NCBI RefSeq assembly: GCF_947258925.1
Contig: NZ_CAMYKG010000003.1
Span: 45,070 to 109,069, forward strand
Direction of reading: 5' to 3'
DNA: 64,000 nucleotides
Source: an uncultured Eudoraea sp.
GTDB lineage: Bacteria > Bacteroidota > Bacteroidia > Flavobacteriales > Flavobacteriaceae
Shown piece by piece: positions 42,974 through 50,999 of the stretch. The notes under the pieces are model-generated. The model searched no databases. It saw only the letters and a program-made list of their open reading frames with translations, and was not told the origin of the DNA. The position numbers were made by a program, and so were the translations under genes. Every line of letters begins with the position of its first letter. Within the stretch, counting starts at the first letter, position 1.

Positions 42974-43426
42974 ATGAAACTTAAAATACCACCAGTACTT
43001 GTTTTCGTGATCTTTGGAGGTCTGATGTTTCTGTTGGCAGAATTTTTGCCATTTGGATATTTTGATTTTTTTGGAAGGAGGTATCTAATCCTGGCCTTAT
43101 TGTTTTTGGCCATAGTGATTAGCTGTTATGCCTTAATTCAGTTCTATCTGGCAAAGACCACATCAAACCCAAAAGATCTTTCCAGAGCCTCATTTTTGGT
43201 TACGAATGGTATTTATAAATATTCGAGAAATCCTATGTATTTAGGTTTGCTACTACTATTATTGGCTTGGGGCCTTTATTTGGGTAACGCATTCAATGTT
43301 CTTTTAGCTGCCGGTTTTGTGTCGTATATGAATACTTTTCAGATAAAACCTGAAGAAGTGGCTCTCACCTCCTTATTTGGTAAAGAATACAAACAGTATT
43401 GTATACTGGTGAGAAGGTGGTTTTAG
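42974..43426 (+). CDS. Isoprenylcysteine carboxyl methyltransferase-like membrane protein
   Basis: A 150-residue protein with four hydrophobic segments and the C-terminal signature of the ICMT/PEMT superfamily: LVTNGIYKYSRNPMYLGLLLLLLAWGLYLG followed by EEVALTSLFGKEYKQYC. The RNP and EE/Glu residues form the AdoMet-binding site. I start it at ATG 42974; an in-frame ATG at 42926 lies on top of the promoter zone shared with rdgB and adds 16 non-conserved residues. The methyl acceptor is unknown and is probably a lipid or small amphipathic molecule. Confidence 0.83.
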   Translation: MKLKIPPVLVFVIFGGLMFLLAEFLPFGYFDFFGRRYLILALLFLAIVISCYALIQFYLAKTTSNPKDLSRASFLVTNGIYKYSRNPMYLGLLLLLLAWGLYLGNAFNVLLAAGFVSYMNTFQIKPEEVALTSLFGKEYKQYCILVRRWF

Positions 43427-43539
43427 CCAAAAAGCGCTTCTTTTCAAAAGCATACTAAATATTATCTAAATAACTAATATTTAAAATAATTAGTAAAATA
43501 ACTTATAATATACTATATTAGCAATTAAGATTATAAAAT

Positions 43540-44151
43540 ATGATTGCAGTATTAACAGGTGATATTATTAATTCGGCAGGTTATAACACCTCTGAATGGC
43601 TTCCGAAATTAAAGGAGTATTTTTTAGCTCTGGGCAATACACCACAGGATTGGGAAATATACAGAGGAGACGAATTTCAGCTAAGGATTGTACCTGAAAA
43701 AGCCATGGAGGTAGCTATATATATTAAAGCCCTTATAAAAACTACCAAGAACCTGGATGTAAGAATAGGGATCGGATTGGGAGAAGAAGATTTTAAGGGT
43801 TCCGGAGTAAGTGAGTCTAATGGTACTGCTTATCAAAGATCGGGCAGGACCTTAAGTTTTTTGAAGGAAAAAAAAATAAATCTGGCTATTGCAACAGGTG
43901 ACCTGCAATTGGATGATACCCTTAATTTAATATTGAAATTGGGATTAGATTTCATGGATGCCTGGAGTGTGGTTTCTGCCGAGATCATCATAATGGCGCT
44001 GAAAAATCCAAAAACTTCCCAAACTGAATTTGCTAATCAACTTAAAATTCAACAATCTGCAGTAAGCCAGAGGCAAAAACGAGCGCGATTGGACCTTGTT
44101 AAAGACCTGTTGAACTATTACCACAAAAATTACAAAAACCCCCAATCATGA
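43540..44151 (+). CDS. SatD-like protein with C-terminal helix-turn-helix
   Basis: A 203-residue protein that begins MIAVLTGDIINSAGY and continues IYRGDEFQLRI, the conserved SatD-family start (the GDI and RGD motifs resemble those of nucleotide-cyclase-like folds). The C-terminal part ALKNPKTSQTEFANQLKIQQSAVSQRQKRARLDLV is a convincing helix-turn-helix, so it may act as a regulator. The gene overlaps the DUF3307 gene by 4 bases (ATGA); the two are presumably translated in a coupled way and work together, a pairing I recall from other bacteria. Confidence 0.8.
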   Translation: MIAVLTGDIINSAGYNTSEWLPKLKEYFLALGNTPQDWEIYRGDEFQLRIVPEKAMEVAIYIKALIKTTKNLDVRIGIGLGEEDFKGSGVSESNGTAYQRSGRTLSFLKEKKINLAIATGDLQLDDTLNLILKLGLDFMDAWSVVSAEIIIMALKNPKTSQTEFANQLKIQQSAVSQRQKRARLDLVKDLLNYYHKNYKNPQS

Positions 44152-44846
44152 TACTCCTTACGAAACTTTTTCTGGCACATATCATTGGCGATTTTATTTT
44201 ACAACCAAAACGTTGGGTCATTCAGAAAGAATCTAAGAAGGCGGCTTCGGCATTTCTGTACCTGCATATTTTAATCCACTTTTTGCTTGTCATTGTGATC
44301 CTGTGGGATATAAACTATTGGCAAATTGCCCTGATTATTGCCTCCTCTCATTATGTAATCGACCTCCTTAAAATCTATTTAACCCCTGCATTTAAAAATA
44401 AAGCCGTTCCTTTTTTTCTAGATCAATTTCTGCATATCGTGGTCTTGTACATATGTGTTTATTACGGTAATCTTATTGAACATACCAATTCTTTAATAGA
44501 ACAAATAGACTGGAGACTTTTAACCGTTATGGTTTTTGTTACCTACCCTGCAGCTATCTTAATGAGAATTCTTCTTGAAGGAATGTCCAATCAGATAAAT
44601 TTAGATCATAAATCACTTCCAAATGCCGGAAAATATATTGGCATAATTGAACGATTATTTGTCCTTGTTTTTATCATTATGGATCGATGGGAGGCAATAG
44701 GATTGCTTATTACAGCTAAATCGGTATTTCGATTTAATGATTTGAAAGAAAGTAATAGCAGAAAATTAACAGAATATATTTTAATAGGAACCCTCTTGAG
44801 TTTTGGTATAGCAATAATAGCAGGGATTATTTACAATTACATATAA
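44148..44846 (+). CDS. DUF3307 domain-containing membrane protein
   Basis: A 232-residue membrane protein with about six hydrophobic segments. The N-terminus LFLAHIIGDFILQPKRWVIQKE is the DUF3307 hallmark (H-x-x-x-D-F-x-x-Q). The mid-part SHYVIDLLKIYL and DQFLHIVVLY keep the conserved His/Asp pairs, suggestive of a membrane metal or phosphatase-like site. Function unknown. Co-transcribed with the SatD-like gene. Confidence 0.85.
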   Translation: MILLTKLFLAHIIGDFILQPKRWVIQKESKKAASAFLYLHILIHFLLVIVILWDINYWQIALIIASSHYVIDLLKIYLTPAFKNKAVPFFLDQFLHIVVLYICVYYGNLIEHTNSLIEQIDWRLLTVMVFVTYPAAILMRILLEGMSNQINLDHKSLPNAGKYIGIIERLFVLVFIIMDRWEAIGLLITAKSVFRFNDLKESNSRKLTEYILIGTLLSFGIAIIAGIIYNYI

Positions 44847-44855
44847 ATTAGGTTT

Positions 44856-46016
44856 ATGAAAATACTTTGCACCGGTCTTTTAATACTATTGGTACTTGGT
44901 TGTGGCGAGAAAAAGATCCGAAAAGAAGAAAAGCTAACTATAGAAATCCCTGGAGAACAATGGACTGAGGAAAAAGCCTGGGATTGGTATGAGGAACAAC
45001 CCTGGTATATGGGAACCAATTTCAATCCAAGTACAGCCATTAATCAGCTCGAATTCTGGCAAGAGGATTCATTTGATCCTAAAACTATCGAAAGGGAATT
45101 AAAATGGTCGGCAGACCTGGGAATGAATCTGCATAGGGTATATCTGCATAATTTACTTTGGAAACAGGATTCAATTGGTTTTTTGAATCGGGTTGATCAA
45201 TATTTGACAATTTCTCAAAAGTACAGGATTAAGACCATGTTTGTATTGCTGGACGATGTTTGGCACCCAATCCCTAAACTGGGAGTACAACCAGAACCAG
45301 TTCCTCATGTGCATAATTCCGGTTGGGTGCAGTCGCCAGGAGCCGATATTCTGCGGGATACCAGCAGGTATATAGAATTGAAGCCATACATTAAAGGGAT
45401 AATTGGGCGCTTTTCTAATGATGAGAGGGTTTTGGTTTGGGACCTTTATAACGAACCTGATAATGTTGCAGGTCAGCCAGGGAGGAAAGAGCTTGAAGTA
45501 CAACAAAAGCACATATATTCCCTTAAACTTCTAAAGAAAGTCATGAATTGGGCAAGGGAGATAAATCCTAGTCAACCCCTTACAACCGGAATTTGGAGAG
45601 GCAGGATTGAATATTGGGGCACTCCGGATAGTTTACCTGCCTTAGATCGTTATATGCTAATGAATTCTGATGTAATTTCATTCCATGCCTATGACGGCAA
45701 TATAGAAAAGGTAAAGAAGAAAATTTCGGAGTTGAAAATATACAACAGACCTCTATTTTGTACCGAGTACCTCGCAAGAGGAGTTGGGAATACGTTTCAA
45801 AATGTGCTACCTGTTCTAAAGGAGAACAAAATTGCAGCAATCAATTGGGGTTTTGTTTCGGGTAAAACCAATACTATTTACCCGTGGAAGAGCTGGGATT
45901 CTACATTTACATCTGAACCTAAAATATGGCATCATGACATACTCAGGGGTGATGGCACACCCTTCTCTAAGGAAGAAATAAGCTTTATTAAGCAATTAAC
46001 CGGTATTTCTCAATGA
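44856..46016 (+). CDS. Glycoside hydrolase (GH5-like, clan A) lipoprotein
   Basis: A 386-residue exported lipoprotein (lipobox LVLGC, Cys16) with a TIM-barrel glycosidase fold. The acid/base Glu200 is in WDLYNEPDN and the nucleophile Glu304 in LFCTEYLARG, the spacing expected of clan GH-A. Flavobacterial homologues are often labelled 1,4-beta-xylanase; beta-mannan or beta-glucan substrates are equally possible. It lies 9 bases after the DUF3307 gene but with no other carbohydrate genes around. Confidence 0.82.
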   Translation: MKILCTGLLILLVLGCGEKKIRKEEKLTIEIPGEQWTEEKAWDWYEEQPWYMGTNFNPSTAINQLEFWQEDSFDPKTIERELKWSADLGMNLHRVYLHNLLWKQDSIGFLNRVDQYLTISQKYRIKTMFVLLDDVWHPIPKLGVQPEPVPHVHNSGWVQSPGADILRDTSRYIELKPYIKGIIGRFSNDERVLVWDLYNEPDNVAGQPGRKELEVQQKHIYSLKLLKKVMNWAREINPSQPLTTGIWRGRIEYWGTPDSLPALDRYMLMNSDVISFHAYDGNIEKVKKKISELKIYNRPLFCTEYLARGVGNTFQNVLPVLKENKIAAINWGFVSGKTNTIYPWKSWDSTFTSEPKIWHHDILRGDGTPFSKEEISFIKQLTGISQ

Positions 46017-46157
46017 TATTAGGTAATTGTTAGGGAATTAAATGATCACTGTATACAGGTAAATTTCAATTTCGAAATTAAATAGCCATATCTACGAAAG
46101 ATCAACAATGGTTTTGATTTATCCTTGAATTAACTTCATTTTTAAACAATTAAGCCC

Positions 46158-46186
46158 TTGTGCACCAAATTAATTTAATAATTTTA
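46158..46186 (+). promoter_or_regulatory. Candidate promoter of the serA fusion gene
   Basis: TTG at 46158-46160, 18-base spacer, TAATTTTA at 46179-46186 (last base differs from consensus G), 29 bases before the GTG start. Confidence 0.4.
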
Positions 46187-46215
46187 CGCCCTAAATTTAA
46201 TAAAGCCGGATAGAA

Positions 46216-48099
46216 GTGGGACGTAAGTATGTATTTGATTTTGATAGTACCTTAACCCGTGTTGAAGCACTGGATGTATTGGCAGAAATGACCCTGCAAG
46301 GAAGGCCTGAGAGAGATGATGTTATCCATAAGATCCAGGAAATAACGAATCTTGGCATCGACGGGGATATTTCTTTTACGGAATCCCTCGAAAGAAGAAT
46401 TCAACTTCTAAAGGCACACAAAAACCATTTAGACCCGCTCGTTGAGGAATTACGTCAAAAAATTTCTAAATCAATTTTGGCAAACAAGGAGTTTTTTGAA
46501 AAATATTCCGATGACATTTATGTTATTTCATGTGGATTTAAAGAATTTATAGATCCCATAGTTGCCGAGTATAATATTCCTTCTGATAGGGTATATGCCA
46601 ATACCTTCGAATTTGATGTGGATGGAAATATTGTGGGATTTGATGAAAAAAATGTCCTCGCCACACACAATGGCAAAATTGAATGTTTGAGACAACTCGA
46701 TCTTGAAGGCGAGGTACAGGTCATTGGAGATGGTTATAGTGATTATGTAATGCGTGAAGCAGGCATCGCCCATAAATTTTTTGCCTATACTGAAAATGTA
46801 CACAGAGATAAGGCTGCCGACAAGGCAGACCATGTTACACCGAATCTGGACGAATTTTTATTTGTTAATGACCTGCCCAGGAGTCTTTCCTATCCAAAAA
46901 ACCGAATCAAGATACTTTTACTCGAAAATGTACATCCCGCAGCTTTTGATAATCTTTCAGAAGATGGTTTCTCCGTTGAGCTTATAGATAAAAGTTTATC
47001 GGAAGATGAGTTAATTGAAAAAATAGAAGGAGTTCACGTCCTCGGAATACGGTCAAAAACAAGGCTTACCCCCAGGGTGTTGGATGCAGCCAACAAATTA
47101 TTGGTCGTTGGTGCTTTTTGCATAGGGACAACCCAGATTGATCTTGACTATTGCAAAAAGAAAGGAGTGGTAGTTTTTAATGCACCCTATAGTAATACAA
47201 GGTCTGTTGTGGAATTGGCTATTGGCCAAATTATTATGCTGTTTAGGAATGTTTTTCCGCGCTGTACGGAAATACACAATGGCGAATGGAATAAGACAGC
47301 GGTTAATTCCAGAGAAGTCCGGGGTAAAAACCTTGGCATTGTGGGATATGGAAATATAGGTAAACAATTGTCTGTTCTGGCCGAGGCAATAGGGATGCGT
47401 GTTTATTACTATGATATTGAAGATAGATTAGCATTGGGTAACGCCGTAAAATGCGAAACACTCGAAGATTTATTAAATGTATCCGACGTGGTTTCCTTGC
47501 ATATGGATGACAATAAAGCCAACGTCAACTTTATTGGGGAACGTGAAATTAACCAAATGCGTGCAGGTGCTATCCTCATAAATCTTTCAAGGGGATTTAG
47601 CGTTGATATTGAAGCCTTGGTAAAAGGGTTGAAAAGTGGCAGATTACGTGGTGCAGCTATTGATGTTTTTCCGCAGGAACCTATGTCAAATGGCCCTTTT
47701 AAATCAGAATTACAGGGAATTGATAATGTTATTCTAACACCACATATTGGGGGTAATACCGAAGAAGCTCAGAGAAATATAGCCGATTTTGTACCCAATA
47801 AGATTATGTATTATATCAACTCGGGAAATACGGTAGATGCGGTTAACTTTCCCAATATTCGCCTGCCTAAACAAAATCAGGCACATAGATTCCTGCATAT
47901 TCACAAGAATGTACCAGGGATTATGGCTAAGATTAACGAGGTGCTTGCTCACTATGAGATGAATATTTCCGGGCAATACCTGTCAACCGACAGCGATGTT
48001 GGTTATGTGATCACAGATCTGGATAGAGATTATAATAAGGAGGTAATTAAAGCCCTTAAAAAGGTAGAAAATACAATTAAATTCAGGGTGTTATACTAA
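46216..48099 (+). CDS. serA: Fusion of HAD (phosphoserine phosphatase-like) and D-3-phosphoglycerate dehydrogenase
   Basis: A 627-residue bifunctional protein for serine synthesis. Residues 1-220 are a HAD-IB phosphatase: DFDST with Asp8 and Asp10, SCGF (Ser105), Lys154 and GDGYSD (171-176). Residues about 230-545 are phosphoglycerate dehydrogenase: GYGNIG (377-382) for NAD, Arg459, Glu488 and His510 as the catalytic set. An ACT domain ends the chain. The middle enzyme SerC is not nearby. Start is GTG at 46216: an in-frame stop lies at 46201-46203 and the next ATG would remove the phosphatase nucleophile. Confidence 0.93.
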   Translation: MGRKYVFDFDSTLTRVEALDVLAEMTLQGRPERDDVIHKIQEITNLGIDGDISFTESLERRIQLLKAHKNHLDPLVEELRQKISKSILANKEFFEKYSDDIYVISCGFKEFIDPIVAEYNIPSDRVYANTFEFDVDGNIVGFDEKNVLATHNGKIECLRQLDLEGEVQVIGDGYSDYVMREAGIAHKFFAYTENVHRDKAADKADHVTPNLDEFLFVNDLPRSLSYPKNRIKILLLENVHPAAFDNLSEDGFSVELIDKSLSEDELIEKIEGVHVLGIRSKTRLTPRVLDAANKLLVVGAFCIGTTQIDLDYCKKKGVVVFNAPYSNTRSVVELAIGQIIMLFRNVFPRCTEIHNGEWNKTAVNSREVRGKNLGIVGYGNIGKQLSVLAEAIGMRVYYYDIEDRLALGNAVKCETLEDLLNVSDVVSLHMDDNKANVNFIGEREINQMRAGAILINLSRGFSVDIEALVKGLKSGRLRGAAIDVFPQEPMSNGPFKSELQGIDNVILTPHIGGNTEEAQRNIADFVPNKIMYYINSGNTVDAVNFPNIRLPKQNQAHRFLHIHKNVPGIMAKINEVLAHYEMNISGQYLSTDSDVGYVITDLDRDYNKEVIKALKKVENTIKFRVLY

Positions 48100-48162
48100 A
48101 TTATTATTTACTTCAGGGAAATTCGATGCTCAAATAGTCTTGGGTTGGACAGCTATTAGTTG

Positions 48163-48636
48163 CTATTTATTATGATAAGATTCATTTCTTAGGATGGTAA
48201 ATGCCCGGTAAATTTGTTCTACTGTAAATAATCGCACCATTTGATGAGAGAAGGTCATTTTTGAAAGACTGATTTGGCCTTTAGCTTTTTGTTTTAATAC
48301 GTCACTAAAACCATAAGGTCCACCAATAACCAAAATCCATTCTTTAATCCCTGCATTCATTTGTTTTTGTAAAAGGTTAGCAAAGCCGGTTGAAGTATAT
48401 TCCGTACCGCTTTCGTCTAATAAAAATACATTATCAGTGTTATTGACATGTTTAAGGATAATCTCGGCCTCCTTCTTCTTTTGATCACTCTCAGACAGGT
48501 TCTTGGTGTTTTTGATATCGGGTAAAACGATAAGTTCAAAGTTGATATAATGTCGTAGTCTTTTCAGGTAGACCTCTATTAATTTCTGTAATTCCCGGCT
48601 ATCAGTTTTTCCAACGGCAAGTAGTTTTATCCTCAT
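48163..48636 (-). CDS. rlmH: 23S rRNA (pseudouridine(1915)-N(3))-methyltransferase RlmH
   Basis: A 157-residue SPOUT methyltransferase that acts on the assembled 70S ribosome at helix 69. MRIKLLAVGKTDSRELQKLIEVYLKRL, the AdoMet loop WILVIGGPYGFSDVLKQKAKGQISLSKMTFSHQMVRLFTVEQIYRAFTILRNESYHNK and total size are diagnostic. Convergent with serA. Confidence 0.97.
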   Translation of the reverse strand: MRIKLLAVGKTDSRELQKLIEVYLKRLRHYINFELIVLPDIKNTKNLSESDQKKKEAEIILKHVNNTDNVFLLDESGTEYTSTGFANLLQKQMNAGIKEWILVIGGPYGFSDVLKQKAKGQISLSKMTFSHQMVRLFTVEQIYRAFTILRNESYHNK

Positions 48637-48719
48637 CCTGCTAAGTTATGATTTTAGGGAAAGTGAATTTCTTTATTGGCTAATGTTTTTATTAATTTAG
48701 TAACCTTCAAGAAAGGATA

Positions 48720-49577
48720 ATGATATCAGAAGAACAATTTCAAAAGGAGATATCTTTAATAATTAAAAATGCCATAAGGGAAGATGTTGGAGAAGGGGAC
48801 CACAGTTCTCTTGCATGCATCCCACAGGATGCAATGGGTAAGGCTAAACTCCTGGTTAAAGATGAAACTGTATTAGCCGGTGTTGATTTTGCCAAACAGA
48901 CTTTTAATTATGTGGATAAGGATTTGAAAATGGAAATCCTCCTGAATGATGGCCAAAAAGTCAATTATGGGGATGTGGCCTTTTATGTTGAAGGCAGATC
49001 ACAATCTATATTGAAAGCGGAACGCCTGGTGTTAAACGCAATGCAAAGGATGTGTGCCATAGCAACCAAAACCAATTATTTTGTTTCACTTCTGGAAGGT
49101 ACTAAAACAAAAGTCCTTGACACCCGTAAAACCACTCCCGGAATTAGAGCGCTTGAAAAGTGGGCGGTAACCATCGGAGGAGGGGAGAATCATAGGTTTG
49201 CTTTGTATGATATGATTATGTTAAAAGATAACCATATAGACTTTGCAGGGGGCATTACCAGGGCAATAGAAAAAACCAGGCATTACCTGGAAGAATCAAA
49301 TAGGAATTTAAAGATTATTGTTGAAGCCAGGAATCTAAGAGAAGTAGAAGAAATTCTGCAAGCCGGAGGCGTTTTCAGGATCCTGCTAGATAATTTTAAT
49401 TATACGGATACACGAAAAGCGGTAGCCTTAATAGGCGATCAGTGCTTTACCGAATCGTCCGGGGGGATAAATGAAAATACAATGAGAAAATATGCTGAAT
49501 GTGGTGTGGATTACATTTCATCTGGTGCTTTAACGCATTCAGTATATAATAAGGACCTTAGTCTAAAAGCAATTTGA
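48720..49577 (+). CDS. nadC: Nicotinate-nucleotide diphosphorylase (carboxylating)
   Basis: A 285-residue quinolinate phosphoribosyltransferase of de novo NAD synthesis. EDVGEGDHSS at the start of the active region, LNAMQRMCAIATKTN, DTRKTTPGIRALEKWAV (PRPP and quinolinate-binding Arg/Lys) and MIMLKDNHIDFAGG are complete. First gene of a tight run nadC-brkB-DUF2147-priA with gaps of 0, -4 and 13 bases. Confidence 0.97.
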   Translation: MISEEQFQKEISLIIKNAIREDVGEGDHSSLACIPQDAMGKAKLLVKDETVLAGVDFAKQTFNYVDKDLKMEILLNDGQKVNYGDVAFYVEGRSQSILKAERLVLNAMQRMCAIATKTNYFVSLLEGTKTKVLDTRKTTPGIRALEKWAVTIGGGENHRFALYDMIMLKDNHIDFAGGITRAIEKTRHYLEESNRNLKIIVEARNLREVEEILQAGGVFRILLDNFNYTDTRKAVALIGDQCFTESSGGINENTMRKYAECGVDYISSGALTHSVYNKDLSLKAI

Positions 49578-50543
49578 ATGACCGCTGAGATAGAAGAAAA
49601 ACTGGAGAAAATTCCCGTTGTAAAATGGCTGGTCAGGTTGCTAAAAAAAATCAAACTCCCCGCGTTTGAAGGACTTTCATTATATGATCTTGTAGAAATG
49701 TACATAATAGGCTTGGTGCAGGGTGCTTTATCAACCCGTGCAAGTTCCATATCTTTCAGCCTTTTTGTGGCTCTTTTCCCGTTGCTTATTTTTTTATTTA
49801 CCCTGATTCCTTTTATTATTCCATACGTAAGTGTCGGAAACCAAAATTTCGATAGTCAATTCCTCGATTTTTTGGAATCTTTTTTGCCTTCCGCCACGGG
49901 TGATTATTTTGAAGGAATTTATTACCAAATTAAGGATCAACAGAGTGGGGGACTACTTTCCTCGGCATTTATTTTGTCCATTTTTCTAATGACAAATGGT
50001 GTAAGTGCCATTTTTGCCGGGTTCGAGGATTCCTACCATATTAAACTTACCAGAAATTTCTTTAAGCAATACGGTTATTCCATGATGGTAGGCTTTCTTC
50101 TTTCATTATTATTAATCGTTGGGGCAGTGGGATATGTTTACTTCGAATTCTATATTTTGGAATATTTAAATGAGTGGGCTGTTCAAACAGGGACCTATGA
50201 TCTTTCGGAAAAAGATATTGTTGGAGCTAAAATAGGGAAGACCTTGTTTTTTATTCTGCTTTCCTATCTTACTACTGCAATTCTGTACTATTTCGGTACC
50301 ATGGAGGGTAAACAGGCCAAATTCTTTTCTTACGGCGCACTAATGACTACCTTGCTGTTCTTATTAACCTCCTATTTATTTGGGATCTATATCGACAATT
50401 TTGCACGCTATAATGAATTATATGGTGCCCTGGCAGGATTGTTAATTCTTATGTTTTATATATGGCTTAATTCTAACATTTTATTGCTTGGATTTGAATT
50501 AAATGCCACCCTCAATTATCTTAGAAAAAAACACCAGAAATGA
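49578..50543 (+). CDS. YihY/BrkB family integral membrane protein
   Basis: A 321-residue protein with six transmembrane segments. LVQGALSTRASSISFSLFVALFPLLIFLF (about 50-78) is the typical family opening, and ILLLGFELNATLNYL the closing helix. The family was once called RNase BN in error; its true activity is unclear. The ATG directly follows the nadC stop and its end overlaps the next gene by 4 bases. Confidence 0.9.
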   Translation: MTAEIEEKLEKIPVVKWLVRLLKKIKLPAFEGLSLYDLVEMYIIGLVQGALSTRASSISFSLFVALFPLLIFLFTLIPFIIPYVSVGNQNFDSQFLDFLESFLPSATGDYFEGIYYQIKDQQSGGLLSSAFILSIFLMTNGVSAIFAGFEDSYHIKLTRNFFKQYGYSMMVGFLLSLLLIVGAVGYVYFEFYILEYLNEWAVQTGTYDLSEKDIVGAKIGKTLFFILLSYLTTAILYYFGTMEGKQAKFFSYGALMTTLLFLLTSYLFGIYIDNFARYNELYGALAGLLILMFYIWLNSNILLLGFELNATLNYLRKKHQK

Positions 50544-50986
50544 AATACCTATTCTTCAAAATACTTTTATTGGTATGCATGTTAATATTAAACGTGCAGG
50601 TGGTGAGTTCCCAGAGTGTTTTAGGGCAATGGAAGACAATAGATGATGTTAGCGGAAATGCCAAATCTATTCTTGAAGTATATAAAAAAGGGGATCGTAT
50701 CTACGGAAAAGTTCAAAAAATTCTTGAAAAAGGAAAGGAAAATGCACTTTGTATTAAATGTGAAGGTGAACTAAAAGACAAACCCGTTGTAGGGATGCAA
50801 ATTATCAACGGTTTGAAAAATTCGGATGACAATGAATATAGCGGCGGTGAAATACTCGATCCTGAAAATGGTAAAAAATACAGATGCAAAATCTGGGTAA
50901 ACCCTGAGAACCCCAACGAACTCAAGGTAAGGGGTTATCTGGCTTTTTTTTATAGGACACAAACCTGGCATAGGGTAACCAATTAG
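50540..50986 (+). CDS. DUF2147 domain-containing exported protein
   Basis: A 148-residue protein with a signal peptide (about 1-24, LLVCMLILNVQVVSSQ) and a DUF2147 beta-barrel-like domain: SVLGQWKTIDDVSGNAKSILEVYKKGDRIYGKVQKIL, GGEILDPENGKKYRCKIWV and LKVRGYLAFFYRTQTWHRV. The pair of cysteines in CIKCEG may form a disulfide. Function unknown. It overlaps brkB by 4 bases (ATGA). Confidence 0.87.
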   Translation: MKYLFFKILLLVCMLILNVQVVSSQSVLGQWKTIDDVSGNAKSILEVYKKGDRIYGKVQKILEKGKENALCIKCEGELKDKPVVGMQIINGLKNSDDNEYSGGEILDPENGKKYRCKIWVNPENPNELKVRGYLAFFYRTQTWHRVTN

Positions 50987-50999
50987 ATGGTAGAGTTTA

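Noticed and set aside
46066..46082. AATTTCGAAATT palindrome before serA
   Set aside because: Short AT-rich palindromes of this kind occur by chance; no second copy or T tract accompanies it.
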